Positions 9,840 through 20,863 of a DNA stretch of 57,292 bases are shown one piece after another (position 1 is the first letter of the stretch; each line of letters opens with the position of its first letter). Location: the NCBI GenBank assembly GCA_003427395.1, contig BFEA01000179.1, forward strand, positions 2,289,803-2,347,094, given 5' to 3'. A program made the translations under genes and the position numbers. The notes beneath the pieces are model-generated. The model was not told the origin of the DNA, did not search any database, and was given only the letters and a program-made list of their open reading frames with translations. Source of the stretch: Chara braunii. Its lineage: Eukaryota > Streptophyta > Charophyceae > Charales > Characeae.

Positions 9840-10990
9840 TAGTATCACCTCTCTTTCACTAACCCACTCTCCCACTCCCTCTCTCTCTCCCCCCTCTATC
9901 ATCTAATCATTTTTTCTAACTCTACCACCACTCTGTCATCCTACTTCGCTCTTTTCTCCTTTTTTTTTTTTTCCTTCTCCCCCCCTACCCTCTCACTTTT
10001 CTCCCACATTCTTCAACATTCACTCTTCGGCCATCTTTTTTTTCTCCTCATCTCTCCACTTACTATCTTCTACTAATCTCTTCTCCTTTTCTCCATCTTT
10101 CCCATCCCCTCCTCTCCCATTCTCTCACCCTCCTCCCCCCCAACTACAACCCCATCATCCCCCACCTCCCACTACAATCTTTTTCTCTTTCTCACCTATT
10201 TCTCTCTTTTCTTTTTACTTTTTCATCGCCCCCCCAACTTCGAAAATTTTCTGTTTGTTTTCTTTTATCATTCTTTTTTATTTACATTTCCTCATTTTTT
10301 CAAAAATTGGAATTATCTTATTTTCCACCTTCTTTTTTTGATTTTTTGATTTTTTTTTTTTTTTAATTTGAATTTTTTTGCGTCACTTTCAAATTTGATT
10401 AGGAGTTAGTGATTTTTATTTTCGGTACATATTTTGACCCCGTGGGAATAATGAAGGGCTATCGAAATTTTCTGTTTTTCTTTACTTAGTTTTTTTCAGC
10501 ATATTTTGACACTTCGGGGGTAGCGAAATACTGACAAAATTTTTTAATTTTACTTAGTTTTTCTTCTTGACGGCACACTTCGAGTCCATGGGGGTAAAGA
10601 CTGCCAAAATTTTTGAAAAATCCAACACTTCATTTTTCTTAACCTCCTCATCTACTTATTTATTTATTTATTTAATATTTATTTATTTACTTACTAAAAA
10701 TTTAAATTTTATGGCATTTTGAACTTAGTGTGCTCATCTTGGTCTCTCCTTCCTCTTGGCACATTCTCGACCCCATGGGGGGTAGGGAAATGCTGTCGAA
10801 AATTCTCGAAAAATAAATATCATTTTTTTTTCCACATTTTATTTGTTTATTTTTATTTTATTATTATTATTATTATTATTATTACTTATCTCAAAATTTT
10901 ATTGTTTATTTTATTTTCTCTCCCCCTCCCCTCCATGGTTATTATTTTATTTTCTTGGTTAGGTCGCCGTTACCCTCCCCTGACCACCCA
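9840..10990. repeat. Long pyrimidine-rich, low-complexity tract
   Basis: The plus strand is strongly C+T-biased (CTCTCCC, TTTTCTCC words), then T-rich with TTTA repeats at about 10660-10700 and an ATT run at about 10858-10886. No gene is visible. Confidence 0.8.
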
Positions 10991-10991
10991 A

Positions 10992-11044
10992 ACCCTGGTT
11001 AGGGTTTTCTTAGGGTTTTTCTAGGGTTTAGGGTTCTCCTAACC
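10992..11044. repeat. Interstitial telomere-like TTTAGGG cluster
   Basis: Five TTAGGGTTT-like words are packed in about 50 bp, including TAGGGTTTAGGGTT, which is the plant-type telomere unit. It could be a telo-box-like promoter motif or a scar of telomere repair. Confidence 0.6.
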
Positions 11045-11045
11045 C

Positions 11046-11210
11046 CCCTACTGTCCCGCCTCCTTCCGTCGGGCACCCTGGAGCCGAACGACTCCTCTCC
11101 CCTCGACCAGATCCGCGCCACCATCTCACTTGCGACCCGCTGGTCACAGGGAGAGCCGACCCACGACTACCCACTCCGCTCTCGAGATCCTCTCCCTCTC
11201 ACCGGTAGTC
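11046..11210. other. Unassigned sequence abutting truncated pol
   Basis: G+C-rich, no ORF of note. It replaces the rest of RNase H and integrase that should follow in the minus element. Confidence 0.5.
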
Positions 11211-12504
11211 CTCTCGTCTCGCTGCACGAGCACTCCTCCTAATGCTATCGGGCCGCCGTCAGCTTAAATGATGAAGGGCCTCTCCCTTTCATCGTGGAAG
11301 TAGGGTACTCCCAATACGACCCCGATATCTCTTGACTTATCTTGAAGTGTCCGCGCAGACTTCTCTCGTTGGTTAGACCACCTTAAGCTAGTTTCTTGTC
11401 GCACCATTTCTCTAAGAGACTCGGCTATCTTGACAAACTCGGGGATGAAGATCTGCCAAAAGCTGCAGACCCCTAGGAAACTCCTTATTTCCCCAACCGT
11501 TTTTAGAAGCATAGGCCAGTTCAGGATTTTATCCATCTTCTTCGGATCGGGGCTCCTTCCTTCCAAGAACCACCTAAAATCCGAGATCGTTACCTCCCTT
11601 TGGAACAGTGGTGATTTCGGTCCGCTGGCTGTTAGGTTGTACTTAGCCAACCTTTCTAGTACTTTCGCCACTCCCTGCACATGTTCCCACACGAATCGTC
11701 TAACTCGACCATCCACTAAGGTCTCATCATTTTCCTTCGGTCCTTTAACCGGATTGTCATCGATATATGGGAACGTGACCTCTGGCATATGTCCTCCATG
11801 ACCTTCAGCATGTCTCGCTGGACGACCGTGACCCCATTCGTCCACCCTTGAGGCACCACACACATTTGTATGAGGCCTCTAGGTGTGTGCATGGCGGTCA
11901 TAGGTCGACTAGTAGGATCTATGGGGAACTGGTCATAGCCAGAGTATAAGTCTATTAGGGAGTAAATGCTCCTTCCGGCGAAAGACTCGGCCAGTAGATC
12001 TGCGTTTGGTAAGCTATCCGCATTGCGAACAGTTACCGAATTCAACTTTTGCAAATTTTGTATCCATCGCAGACTTCCTTCTGGCTTCCAAAAACAAAAC
12101 CATTGATTGGCATAAGCACCATCCACTGGTTCTGTAACGTTGGAGGCGATCTTCTGGTTTATGTACTTCATTACCTCTTTTTCTTCCTTTTGAGCATATT
12201 TTGTGGGTCTGTCATTCCAAGGCGTGTGAGGAACGGTTTAGATCTTTACCATCTTGATCATGTCAACGTCCAGTCGTCCCCTCTCCTCATCATTAAAGGA
12301 AAAGGCCCCACTGTACTTATGACATAATTCACATATAAAATCCCTCTCAGCCGGCAGAAGGAAGTCATCTGCTCCTACCTTCATTATCTTGAACCTCTTT
12401 GGGGTAATCCTTCCTCCTTTTAATGCAGCCTCTCTTAACCCTTTAATTATCTTCCTTTCCTTCTTTAATGCTTCATTATAGTTCTTTTCTATCAAGACTA
12501 TCAC
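11211..12504 (-). pseudogene. pol: Reverse transcriptase / start of RNase H, minus copy
   Basis: The frame opens with KVGADDFLLPAERDFICELC and passes through the usual gypsy RT order: RWIQNLQKLNSVTV, then SIYSLIDLYSGYDQF (first catalytic Asp), then PQGWTNG, then YIDD (codons 11767-11756). It is interrupted by a stop near 12238 and a frameshift near 11790. Translation stops at 11264, where the plus copy has GAA and this copy TAA. Alignment with the plus copy continues in frame to about 11211 and then is lost at a junction. Relative to the preceding linker frame, RT is in -1, as in the other copy. Confidence 0.85.
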
Positions 12505-12545
12505 CGGATTCTTCTTAACGCCCTTGCGCTTATACTTTCTCTTGG

Positions 12546-12574
12546 ATCCGGTGACTATTTTCCTAAAAAAAAAA
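12546..12574 (-). promoter_or_regulatory. Candidate -1 frameshift site, minus copy
   Basis: On the minus strand a run of ten U is followed by AGG. The heptamer U UUU UUA (12570-12564) is in the correct phase for the upstream linker frame. It is followed by stem arms CACCGGAT (12553-12546) and ATCCGGTG (12509-12502). The RT frame lies in -1. Confidence 0.55.
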
Positions 12575-12902
12575 CAGTTGCAGAGAAGGTGAGCTGCATC
12601 GTGCCAGCTTTTGCTGCCCTCACAACATCCTTGAATCCTTTCATCTCTCTCTTATCACCGAGCTCCTTCTCTTTATCCAGGAGCTTGAGCATCTTCCCGA
12701 TATCATTTACTCTAATTGTTGTCTTCTCGTCTATTATTTCACTTTCTTTCAGTTTTGCTCGTACTTCCTCAATCAGCTTGTCAGATTCTCCATGCTTAAG
12801 AGAGTTAATATGTCGTTGATGACGAGGATGATGCCTATCACTTATCACAAAGGCCTGTTCTTGACCAGTGACAGGATCCTGAAGAGAGAGTCAGGTCGCT
12901 CT
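12555..12902 (-). pseudogene. Protease-RT linker, minus copy
   Basis: The reading frame after the TGA that follows HDRAT runs LSLQDPVTGQEQAF, through SDRHHPRHQRH, KLIEEVRAKLK and IGKMLKLLDKEKEL, to FSATVFFLGK and a stop. It matches the plus copy without indels until the slippery run, so it was translated in the ancestor. It is highly charged and probably helical. No domain is recognised. Confidence 0.65.
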
Positions 12903-13202
12903 ATCATGGCAAAAAAATACACAAACCTCCATTTTATGCAGGAAAGAGGCTCCGAGAATGTAGTCATGATCTAAGTTGGGAACCACAAAACTAAGGATCT
13001 CGGCCCGTAAAATTTCAAACCGAATAGGCAAATCATCAATAAAACCTTCCAAAGGCAGAAATCCGGCTATATTAGAAAGTTGATGATTAGCCTTCCTGTC
13101 TATTCCAAGCCCACATGATCTCATCGTGGCCGAGGACATAAGAACCATCTCGGCTCCGGAGTTCACTAGGGTTTTAACTCGCACGTCATTTACGGAGATA
13201 TT
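12891..13202 (-). pseudogene. Retroviral-type aspartic protease, minus copy, Asp lost
   Basis: The active-site triad reads NSGAE where the plus copy has DSGAE, so the catalytic aspartate is mutated. The downstream flap and C-terminal motif YILGASF are present. A TAG upstream (plus copy: TTG, Leu) separates it from gag. The frame ends at a TGA after HDRAT, a stop shared with the plus copy. Confidence 0.8.
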
Positions 13203-13890
13203 CTAGTCGCAACACGACATATTGCCAAACCTGATCTTGGTCCCAGGCGGGGCTCTTTCCACATGTTGAGGGAAGAGTCTTAGGCTATTGATTGCTACCT
13301 TCTGCCTTTCAACCATCTTTTTGAGTTCTTCTCTAAACTTTGGCACCAAGGCTACCGCCTCCTTCCAGGATAGGGTGATCTCGGTTTCTTCAAGTAGTTT
13401 CTTTACTACTTCATCTATCGAGACACCCTTCTCGGCCTCGGATCTCAAGACCACCTTCCTCTTTTTCCCGGCAGCCTCCTTTCCTTTCCCTACCTTCACT
13501 AGGTTCTTGGTCTCATCAATCAACTGGTCTAACTCTCTTTGAGCCTTCTCCCGCTTTTTCTCTTCAACTTCCCTCTGGCTAATATGAGATACATTCAGGT
13601 TTTGGCTTCCAGGATTGTCGTATCGAGCCACTATCTCCGGAGGTAGCATACCGTCAAAGGTGACAACATTTACCCTAGCCTTCTTCTTTTTATCCTTATT
13701 GGCCTTAGCTTTTTCTAGGATTGTCGCTCGCATCCCTCCTTTGACTCGGAAGTCTACCTTGTTCCAATTGGCATTATAGATGTGTTCATTGACGTTTTTC
13801 TTGATAGTCCCTTCTTCAAGCTCTTTTTCTAACGTCGGACACCGGGTAAGAGTATGACCTTCGTCGTCACAATAATAACATCGGAAGGGG
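13203..13890 (-). pseudogene. gag: Gag C-terminal part with CCHC zinc knuckle, minus copy
   Basis: The zinc knuckle CYYCDDEGHTLTRC (C-x2-C-x4-H-x4-C) is intact at 13880-13839. It is followed by the conserved WNKVDFRVKGGMRA segment and a lysine-rich stretch with FDGMLPPEIVARYDNPG. The frame stops at a TAG near 13203. At the place where the plus copy has TGA before the knuckle, this copy has CGA. Confidence 0.8.
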
Positions 13891-14024
13891 TCATCTCTCC
13901 TTTGCCAATCTCGACTCTTATTATCTTTCTTCCAATCCCGGTCGCGCTTTTTCTTTTGCCTCTCTTTTCTTCTTCGCCTAGCGTCTTCCTCATCACTACT
14001 CTCGCTCTCACTCTCACTCCCTTC

Positions 14025-14677
14025 CTATTGCTTCTCCTTCTTTCTTTCTTCCTTACCTTCTTCGGCTCCAACAAGTCCTTGAGTTATCGGGGCAGGAAGG
14101 GTTAATTTTTCGAAACTACCAAGCTTAACGAGAAGACCAAGGATCTCCTCGGCCTTCAAGTTTCCTCCCGTAGTTGCCTTAACATTTCTCTTTCTTGCAC
14201 TACTGATTGCTTTCATCTGTTCCAATGACCATTTTCGGTTGGACACGAAAGGCAACTCACGGACCATCTCAATCACTTCATCCCATTTTAGTGGATAATG
14301 GGCAGCACGACTAACCATACTCTTTCTTTCATCCTCCGCGAAGTTAGTCAGTAGGACATGACATTTTTTAGCCTCGTCTAGGAAGGGTACTCTTCGCGCA
14401 ACCCTATCAAAATCCTCTAGAAATTGATTGAGGGTAGCGTACTTGGAGCGTCGTACATCCAACAAATTTTGCATGGTTGTTGGGACATCATACTTGACGT
14501 ACTCTTCCAACATCTTTTGCCTTACGTCCGTCCAAGTTGTTTGCCCTTGTGTCATTTTTATTACCGACACCCTCATCTTAGGTTCAACATACGCTAACAG
14601 AGCTTTCAACTTCTGTTTATCCGACCAACCATGGCTCATACCGAAGACATCATAATCTTCCAAAAACTTCCTAACCT
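14025..14677 (-). pseudogene. gag: Gag central part, minus copy
   Basis: From VRKFLEDYDVFGMSHGWSDK onward this matches the plus-copy gag: helical capsid-like region with TTWTDVRQKMLEEY, RRSKYATLNQFLEDFDRVAR and PLKWDEVIEMVRELP. It ends at a TAG where the plus copy has AAG in the acidic/basic tail. Its 5' part was separated by the LINE fragment at 14678-16400. Confidence 0.85.
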
Positions 14678-16400
14678 TTTTTTTTTTTTTTAAACATCTC
14701 CTTTCGGTACTAGTGGTGCTGGTAAGAGCAGACACCGCTAGTACCTGAGGAGGGGCTCCATCTATTGGTGGGGAGCATCACCTGCTGGAAAACAGGTCCA
14801 GCGTCCCCTTTACAAGAATGATCTTGGATGACCTTGGATAGTATCAGAATCGGAACCTTGAGGGGTACCTGCCAGCATTGATTACTCTGAATCTAGAGGA
14901 TTAACTGTGCAGGACCTTTGGGGGAGGGGAAAAAGCCTCTTCACCTTGTACCGGGCGCCTGATATCTGCTATTGCCCGCTAGCTCTTATCCTCCTCGTTT
15001 CTTCTCTCAGGCAGAAACTATAGATGAGAATATAGATAAAGGTTTTAAGTCTGTGAGGAGTACCTGCGAGCATTGATTACTCTGGTATTCAGAGGATGGA
15101 CTGAGCAGGCTTGCTTGAAAGGGGGAGAGAACCCGAGCACTACTGCCTCACACTACCTCTCTGAAAACAATCTGACCAGCAAACTCCTCAGACCAGCAAC
15201 CTCCTCACCGTAGCCTCAGAGCGCCGCTTAATCCTGGCGCCGACTTCATCTCGCCTTTTCTCCTTACTCCTTTTTCAAAAGGAGAGGGAAGGAGCCACCG
15301 GGGGGCACCAGTGGGGTCCCCTCCTCTCCCTTGACGCTTCGGTTCACAGTAAGGGGAAGGGAAACGGGGTAATCATGTGTAATATTCCACCATGGCCAGG
15401 GGATGGGGCGGGCAGGGATCCACAAAGTCTACTGCTGGGCGGAGTGGGAATGTGGGGTCTATACACGTCCAATCCTTGAAGGCTAGACGATAATCCCTGG
15501 CTGCGTCTGGGATCAACTGCTCTTCTATATCTTCCCCTCCCCATCTGACATCCACCACCCACCCCCCCCTTTCTCCCCCCAACCAGTCAGTGCAGAAACT
15601 CGTCAGCACCTTTTTAATATCCTTGATTTGTTTAAACTGGTCTAGCTGGTTTTTTGCTACCTCCCATCTGCGCATTATTTCTAGCTGGATTTGCTGCTTG
15701 ATTTGTTCAAAGATTTCGGCCCCTTCCACTAGAACTTTATCCAAGGTAAGGAGACACCTTTGCCACCATAATGCCCATAATGCCGCCCTCCTTCCCATCC
15801 TGTACATGTTATCCTCATATGCTGATGTTTCTTGCAGGGGTTGCCAGTGCCCAGCTAGGATTGCCTGCCAGGACCATGGCCACTCCGTCCGTGCTCCCAT
15901 CCTTCGCCACACTCGGTCCCACCACCTCCATACAAACAGAGCAACGGGGCACTACATAAAGATGTGCTCTATGGTTTCTATCCTTTTATTGGGGGGGAAT
16001 GTTTTCAGACATCGCGGGCACCATGGTGTCAGCAGCCCTCTTTGATCCAGGGTGGTGCGATCCATAAGCCAGTCATTTGTGGGCAAACAACGGTGTGCTA
16101 TTTGCCACTGTAATGAACTGACTTTGGTCGGCTTTGCTTTTCTTTCCTGGAACCAGCAAATGGGTTCAGAAGGTCTTGATGGATGTTGAGGTGCCGGGCC
16201 CATCGTTCGTTTATCACCTCTCGTAAGTGTCGTTTGGGTCTTCACATCTTATATGCAGATTTCACAGTCACTTTGTGTAAATACACCCAGTTGGGGGGGA
16301 CGCCTGGCCGGAGTTGTGGGCATTTCCAGCGCCATTCCAGAGGGTCCAGAGCCAGTTCGTGAATACTTCTTTCTGGACAGAACGTCACGCGTTCATTGTC
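14678..16400 (-). mobile_element. 5'-truncated LINE (non-LTR retrotransposon) inside gag
   Basis: This block interrupts gag between the codons for PCFDG and VRKFLEDYD. On the minus strand it ends in a poly-A tract (plus-strand T run, about 14678-14691), as expected for a LINE 3' end. Near its 5' end (16245-15952) it encodes WQIAHRCLPTNDWL, then PWCPRC and ETIEHIFM. After an in-frame TAG comes CPVA, then VWRWW. This is the zf-RVT-type Cys/His module found after RT in plant LINEs. The frame runs on to about 15373. The 3' UTR holds two related 50-bp blocks (about 14865 and 15060, both with GCATTGATTACTCT). I saw no clear target-site duplication; a few target bases seem lost. Confidence 0.75.
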
Positions 16401-16600
16401 TTTCCATCAAAGCAGGGTATGTTCTCTGGAGGTACCTTAGTTCTTGGAAGGTCTAGACGGACATCCATAGTGTCCATCCCGGTCTTCATGGGCTCTATTC
16501 GGTTCAACATCTCTCGAAGAACCACGATAGTGGTCACTTCTCCATCCCCAACAGAATAGCTAGCACGGCTCTGCTGTGCGTTCGGTCTTTTGACCGTCCT
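16401..16600 (-). pseudogene. gag: Gag N-terminal part, minus copy, start codon lost
   Basis: This matches the first 65 or so codons of the plus-copy gag up to PCFDG. The two start codons ATGATG of the plus copy (44756) are here AGGACG, so no gag start remains. Confidence 0.75.
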
Positions 16601-16606
16601 GTCTGG

Positions 16607-17015
16607 CTAAGCTTCTATTCTCTTTCTGAACTTTCTCTCTGTTAGGATTGCGTTTAAAATTGGTTCCCAGTTCCTGCCGTCAGTAAAACTTTCTGGCAAA
16701 TGGGGTTCGAGAATCCTATCAAACATAATCGGTGTTAAGTCACTAACTACTCTTATCCCTTTCCTTTCTAATTCTTTCTTATTTTTGGTCAATTATATTA
16801 CTAATCCAGCTTCGAAGAGACTCACGATCTGTCCCTTTCTCCCTTAACGAAGGGACATAGGGTCGGATATCATACTCACCGGTGTCGAGGAACTTCACTA
16901 CAAGGATGTATGTCTTCCTGGGGGCATGCCTCTCCTCCAGGGATACACAACGCTCTATCTTATAGGGAAAAACCCCTCCACTGGTAAAAGGAACTAGTGC
17001 GTCCAGAGCTGCCAT
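16607..17015 (-). pseudogene. Pre-gag ORF6 remnant, minus copy
   Basis: This corresponds to 44311-44733 of the plus copy. LVPFTSGGVFPYKIERC, then VVKFLDTGEYDIRPYVPSL, then LPESFTDGRNWEPILNAI are all readable. A frameshift after SNIIDQK (about 16785) splits it into two frames. The initial Met region is altered. It is a copy of the repeated domain described at 42049. Confidence 0.75.
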
Positions 17016-17186
17016 GATTGTCGGGCAGTAACTTGAGATTGCCTAGCCCCTAACAACCCCCATGATCCTTCTTTATCTTCGATCTGTCTAACCCTGTCCT
17101 GTGCCTACCAAGTCTTCCAATCCTGAATCGTCAATGTTGACACTGCTTCACTTCCTATCTCTTAAAACAGTATTAAGGATCGACTC

Positions 17187-17711
17187 TCAATCCTCACCAT
17201 TGACGAAGCTATTCAGAATAGGAGGACTTGGGAAATTCTCATACTCAGTAGGCTCCACACTCCAGGTAACCTTCTTACCTTCCTTCTTAAGTTCGTCCCT
17301 GTATTTGCAGACGTGACTGAGTGCCCACTCGTAACACCCTGTATGCTGCCGCCAGATCTTCCTAGTCACTGGAGTGTACATACGCACGTTGTACTCATCG
17401 GTTTCTAGGAAGCGAGTTACTAACACATACACTTTCTCCTCTGCTTCAGGTATGGCTAAGACAGTGTATCTCTCAATCTCATAAGGAAACGCCCCTCCTA
17501 CTGTGAAGGGTTCTAAATCCCGGAGTAGGCACGAGATGACCGAAGAATTAATATCTGGTAATTCCCTTCCTTCAGCCTTCTCCCAAATATGTCTGCTTCC
17601 TAGGAAACTAACATACTCCTCAGCCACAACAAACTCATTTCCATTGTCGGGTGAGGTAAAATTCAGAAGAAGCTTCGTTTTGAACTTCGAACCGACGTAC
17701 AAAGGTCTCAA
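17187..17711 (-). pseudogene. Pre-gag ORF5 remnant, minus copy
   Basis: A 174-codon frame that matches plus-copy ORF5: GSRHIWEKAEGRELPDI, FTVGGAFPYEIERYTVL, VTRFLETDEYNVRMYTP, TWSVEPTEYENFPSP. It stops at NSFVNGED because the next codon, TGG (Trp) in the plus copy, is TGA here. The Met codon used in the plus copy (43730) is GTG. Confidence 0.75.
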
Positions 17712-18161
17712 GAAACAACGTCTTTGGTCGCATGACTAGGTCATTCTCTCTTGTCTTACCAACCACGACAATAGTTTCTAGAAGAGGCGCTCAATCTCTT
17801 CTGTCAGCGAAGCTATCCGTAGTCAGAAAACTAGGGAGTCTTTCAAATTCCCTTACTCGTTTTCCCCAAGTCACTTTCTCATGCAAGCTTCGAAGTAGTC
17901 CCCTTATCCGTAAGAGATGAATGTACACTCTCCTTAGGCACTCTAAATAACCTTCTTCCTCTTTTATTCCTTCCTAAGCATAAACCCTCACGTCAAGCTC
18001 GTTAGTCTTGAAAAATCTAACCACTGGAACATAAAATACTAAACGCCATTCCTTACAGACGTCGTGTCTCAATATCCTGAACGGACTGTCAGTCTCAGTT
18101 ACTCTATCCAGCCATCCTCTACAAATGGTCACAGCCGCAATTGACATAGAGTTTTCACATT
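17712..18161 (-). pseudogene. Pre-gag ORF4 remnant, minus copy
   Basis: Readable at nucleotide level against 43190-43640 of the plus copy, but broken by stops and frameshifts. The MRPKTLFLETFVRRFEVQ tail is still recognisable at about 17735-17680. Confidence 0.6.
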
Positions 18162-18503
18162 TCAGTATGATTGCCTTGGGCTGCCTTTAGCGCCTCTAGC
18201 CAGACTATCCGCAGAACACTGTCTGGACAAGATGGTCTTATCTCGCGCATGTAGCATCACTCTCCTGCCATCCGAACTCTTGCAATCCAGCAAATGCCTA
18301 ATCTTAGTCTGACCCGTAAGTGATCTAAAAGTTGCCGCTCGCATAAACTCAAGGTAGTGCTCTACCATGTCAATCTCGTCGTGCCTGCCTAGCCTAGTGT
18401 CACATCCTCTCACAATTCCGATGACAGTCGCTTGTTGTTCGTCTAAATAGACTTCAAAGCAAAAACTCTCTCCGTCATCAGGAGTGTAGGCATTGATCGA
18501 CAT
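18162..18503 (-). CDS. Pre-gag ORF3, minus copy, still open
   Basis: This 113-aa frame matches plus-copy ORF3 along its length (YTPDDGESFCFEVYLDEQQA, then RHDEIDMVEHYLEF, then LLDCKSSDGRRVMLHARD). It is the only pre-gag ORF intact in the minus copy. The TGA that ends it in the plus copy is TCA here, so it runs three residues further. It lacks the RFLDT motif. Function unknown. Confidence 0.55.
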   Translation of the reverse strand: MSINAYTPDDGESFCFEVYLDEQQATVIGIVRGCDTRLGRHDEIDMVEHYLEFMRAATFRSLTGQTKIRHLLDCKSSDGRRVMLHARDKTILSRQCSADSLARGAKGSPRQSY

Positions 18504-18905
18504 AGCTCACCACAGTCGATCCCTTAATATCGCGTTGAGGATTGGTCCCCAGTCCTTCCCATCGCAGAAGCTAGCAGGCACAAGAGGGTTTGGGAATCTC
18601 TCAGACTCTCTAGGTAGGACACTTCACGTCAATTTCTTTCCTTGTTGTTTCAAGAACAACCTTTCATCTAGGATATACTAAGCAGCAACACCAACATGCC
18701 TCATAATCTATCCCTTTCCTTATTCCAGCAGATACATATGGCCTTACATCATACTCATTTGTATCAAGGAATCGGACTAGAAGGACGTATAGAATCACTG
18801 AGTCGTGCTCACAAGTCACACACCTCTAAATGACGTATGGGAAGGCACCTCCAACCGTGATCCTGGTCAGTGCCTCTATCGCTTTAGTTACTGCCGACAT
18901 GGGCT
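18504..18905 (-). pseudogene. Pre-gag ORF2 remnant, minus copy
   Basis: Matches 42455-42850. The frame opens with Met-Ser-Ala as in the plus copy, reaches GGAFPYVI and meets TAG where the plus copy has GAG (Glu). Small indels further on break the frame again. Confidence 0.65.
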
Positions 18906-18924
18906 GCCTACCAACTCTGCCTCC

Positions 18925-19305
18925 TCAACGCCGCATTGATGATAAGCTGCCAGTTTTTACCATCGCAGAATCCTTTAGGTTTACTGGCGGGGAAGGAATC
19001 TTCTCGCAGACTTTGGGCAATAAGCTCCAACTCACCTCTATCCCTTGCTGTCTCAATTGATCCCTCTCTACTTCGACACATCTCACAATAACATCCCAGT
19101 TGATAAAGAAACTCGGATCCCGATCAGTCCCTTCTAGGATGTAGGGTCGAATATCATAATCATCAGTGTCAAGGAATCTAGAGACAAGCACATGCACAGT
19201 CGTCGTACTTTTTACACAAGTAATGTATTTGACAAACATATAAGGGAAGACACCACCGCAGGTGACACGAGTTAGGGCTTCTAGGACATTATACTCTTCA
19301 GTCAT
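18925..19305 (-). pseudogene. Pre-gag ORF1 remnant, minus copy
   Basis: The first 105 residues match plus-copy ORF1 closely (LTRVTCGGVFPYMFVKYITC, LVSRFLDTDDYDIRPYILEG, VSWSLLPKV). A frameshift near 18985 replaces the FxDGxNWxxIINAALRR ending. Confidence 0.75.
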
Positions 19306-19543
19306 CGTCTGGTTTTTTACTTATAGACTTGTCAAGCGAAGGGTCCTGAAAACAAATTCCAAACACTTGCTTGCAGGTCTGAGTCAGTTCAGATAGACTT
19401 CTGCAAGAGGCCACTCCTCTCGGAGCTCCTCTAGCCGAAAAGTCTTTTTGAGCTGAGTTTGACCTTATACGAAATGTTAGACTGTTGCCTAGTCACTGAA
19501 AATTGTGACCAAGGTCCGCTCCCAGGAACTCAAAATTTTTGAG

Positions 19544-19561
19544 TCCCTGGCAACGGCGCCA
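19544..19561 (-). promoter_or_regulatory. Primer-binding site, tRNA-Asp type (one mismatch)
   Basis: Reads TGGCGCCGTTGCCAGGGA on the minus strand, four A after the LTR end. It differs by one G-to-A from the plus-copy site, which matches the 3' end of plant tRNA-Asp over 18 nt as I recall that tRNA. Confidence 0.85.
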
Positions 19562-20126
19562 TTTTTGTCGCGCCCCCACCGTTTCTAGGGTCTGGCTTGA
19601 TGTCTTTCCCCGGGCCGAGTACGGTGGGTTGGTGGACTGGCAGGCTGTCAAGCAGGATTTTGGAAAATTTTAGGGAAATTAGAAGTGTATTCACAAGCAG
19701 CCTTTGTCTCACAGTCGAGTAGTTAGGGTTATCCCTCCTGCCAGCAGCGACACGGCTTAGAGTGAGGCGTTCGGTTTTATCGCCTGCACCTGACCCCGTA
19801 TAAAGGTTAGATTCAAGGTCACCGGAGTCCTTATTATCCAGGAGTCCGTCAAGTAGCCTTGAGTGTAACCTGTTATGATAAGGAGCGTTAAATAACTTGT
19901 TATCTCATGCATAAACATTTCATGCATTACAGGACATGCATCATAAATCAAATGACACTGAGAGGACGAAAATGCCAGAAACCAGACTCTGCAAGAGCAT
20001 GACCAGAGACACGAGACTGAAGAGTAGTCTACAGAGAATACAGGAAGCAGCCATAAAGGGGGGCTGCAGTCACTGATTAATCATAATAATATCATAATAC
20101 ATTTTTGTGACTAGAAGATACGAGCC

Positions 20127-20559
20127 TCAGTCAATAACGACAAGTGGTACCCCCTCATGAGTGGGCTCGACTGTTTGGGACTCCGTATCTGGTGCACGCT
20201 GATCCTCCTCATCATTGAGAACCTGAGTGGCTATTGACTCCGGGACCACATAGCTGATGTCAAAAGATGCCGCAGGATCGATCTTGCTGATATATGTCGT
20301 ACATCTCGCCATCTCCTCGTCCGCTACACTCCGGAGGTACAGCTCCTCGGCGAGGGAAATGTTGCCAGTGGCACCAATCAAGATCTCAATCCGTCCCTTG
20401 CCGTAAATGTCATCATAAGAAACCTCCAGAAAACGGTCTCCATAGAGTGGCTTCCGAAAAGCCTGTATAACGAAGCCTACTCCCACCAAATGACAGTAGC
20501 CATCCCCAAGATATGGGACTGGGGCCGGCTACCTCCTCTGACTTGGGTCCTCCTGACAT
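20127..20559 (-). pseudogene. LTR ORF b, minus copy
   Basis: Counterpart of 40784-41233. The start codon (20559-20557) is conserved, but a deletion of about 20 bp relative to the plus copy shifts the frame. From VIQAFRKPLYGDRFLEVSYD to the C-terminal GVPLVVID the two proteins agree closely. Function unknown. Confidence 0.6.
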
Positions 20560-20863
20560 GTAATGCCTGGATCAATCACCCTCAAGCAAGTATCATGCCG
20601 AGAGGTAAGCAACCCATCGTAGGGCTGCCTTCCGCCTGCGTCTCACTCCGGTGACCAATGTCATAAGATGCCCTGGATCTGCTCCAACTCAAGTGTGCTC
20701 AATCCCTGTGAGTATCCCAGTCGAAATAGTCCCCCAGGTCAACGTCGCTCACGCAGCAAGGCTCTTGGTCTGACTCGTCTGTCTCTGACCTCTATAAACA
20801 GGTGGTAATAGGTATCCCGGATCTGGCCACCTCGCTCCTTATCCTCCTGTCCTGACGCCTCTT

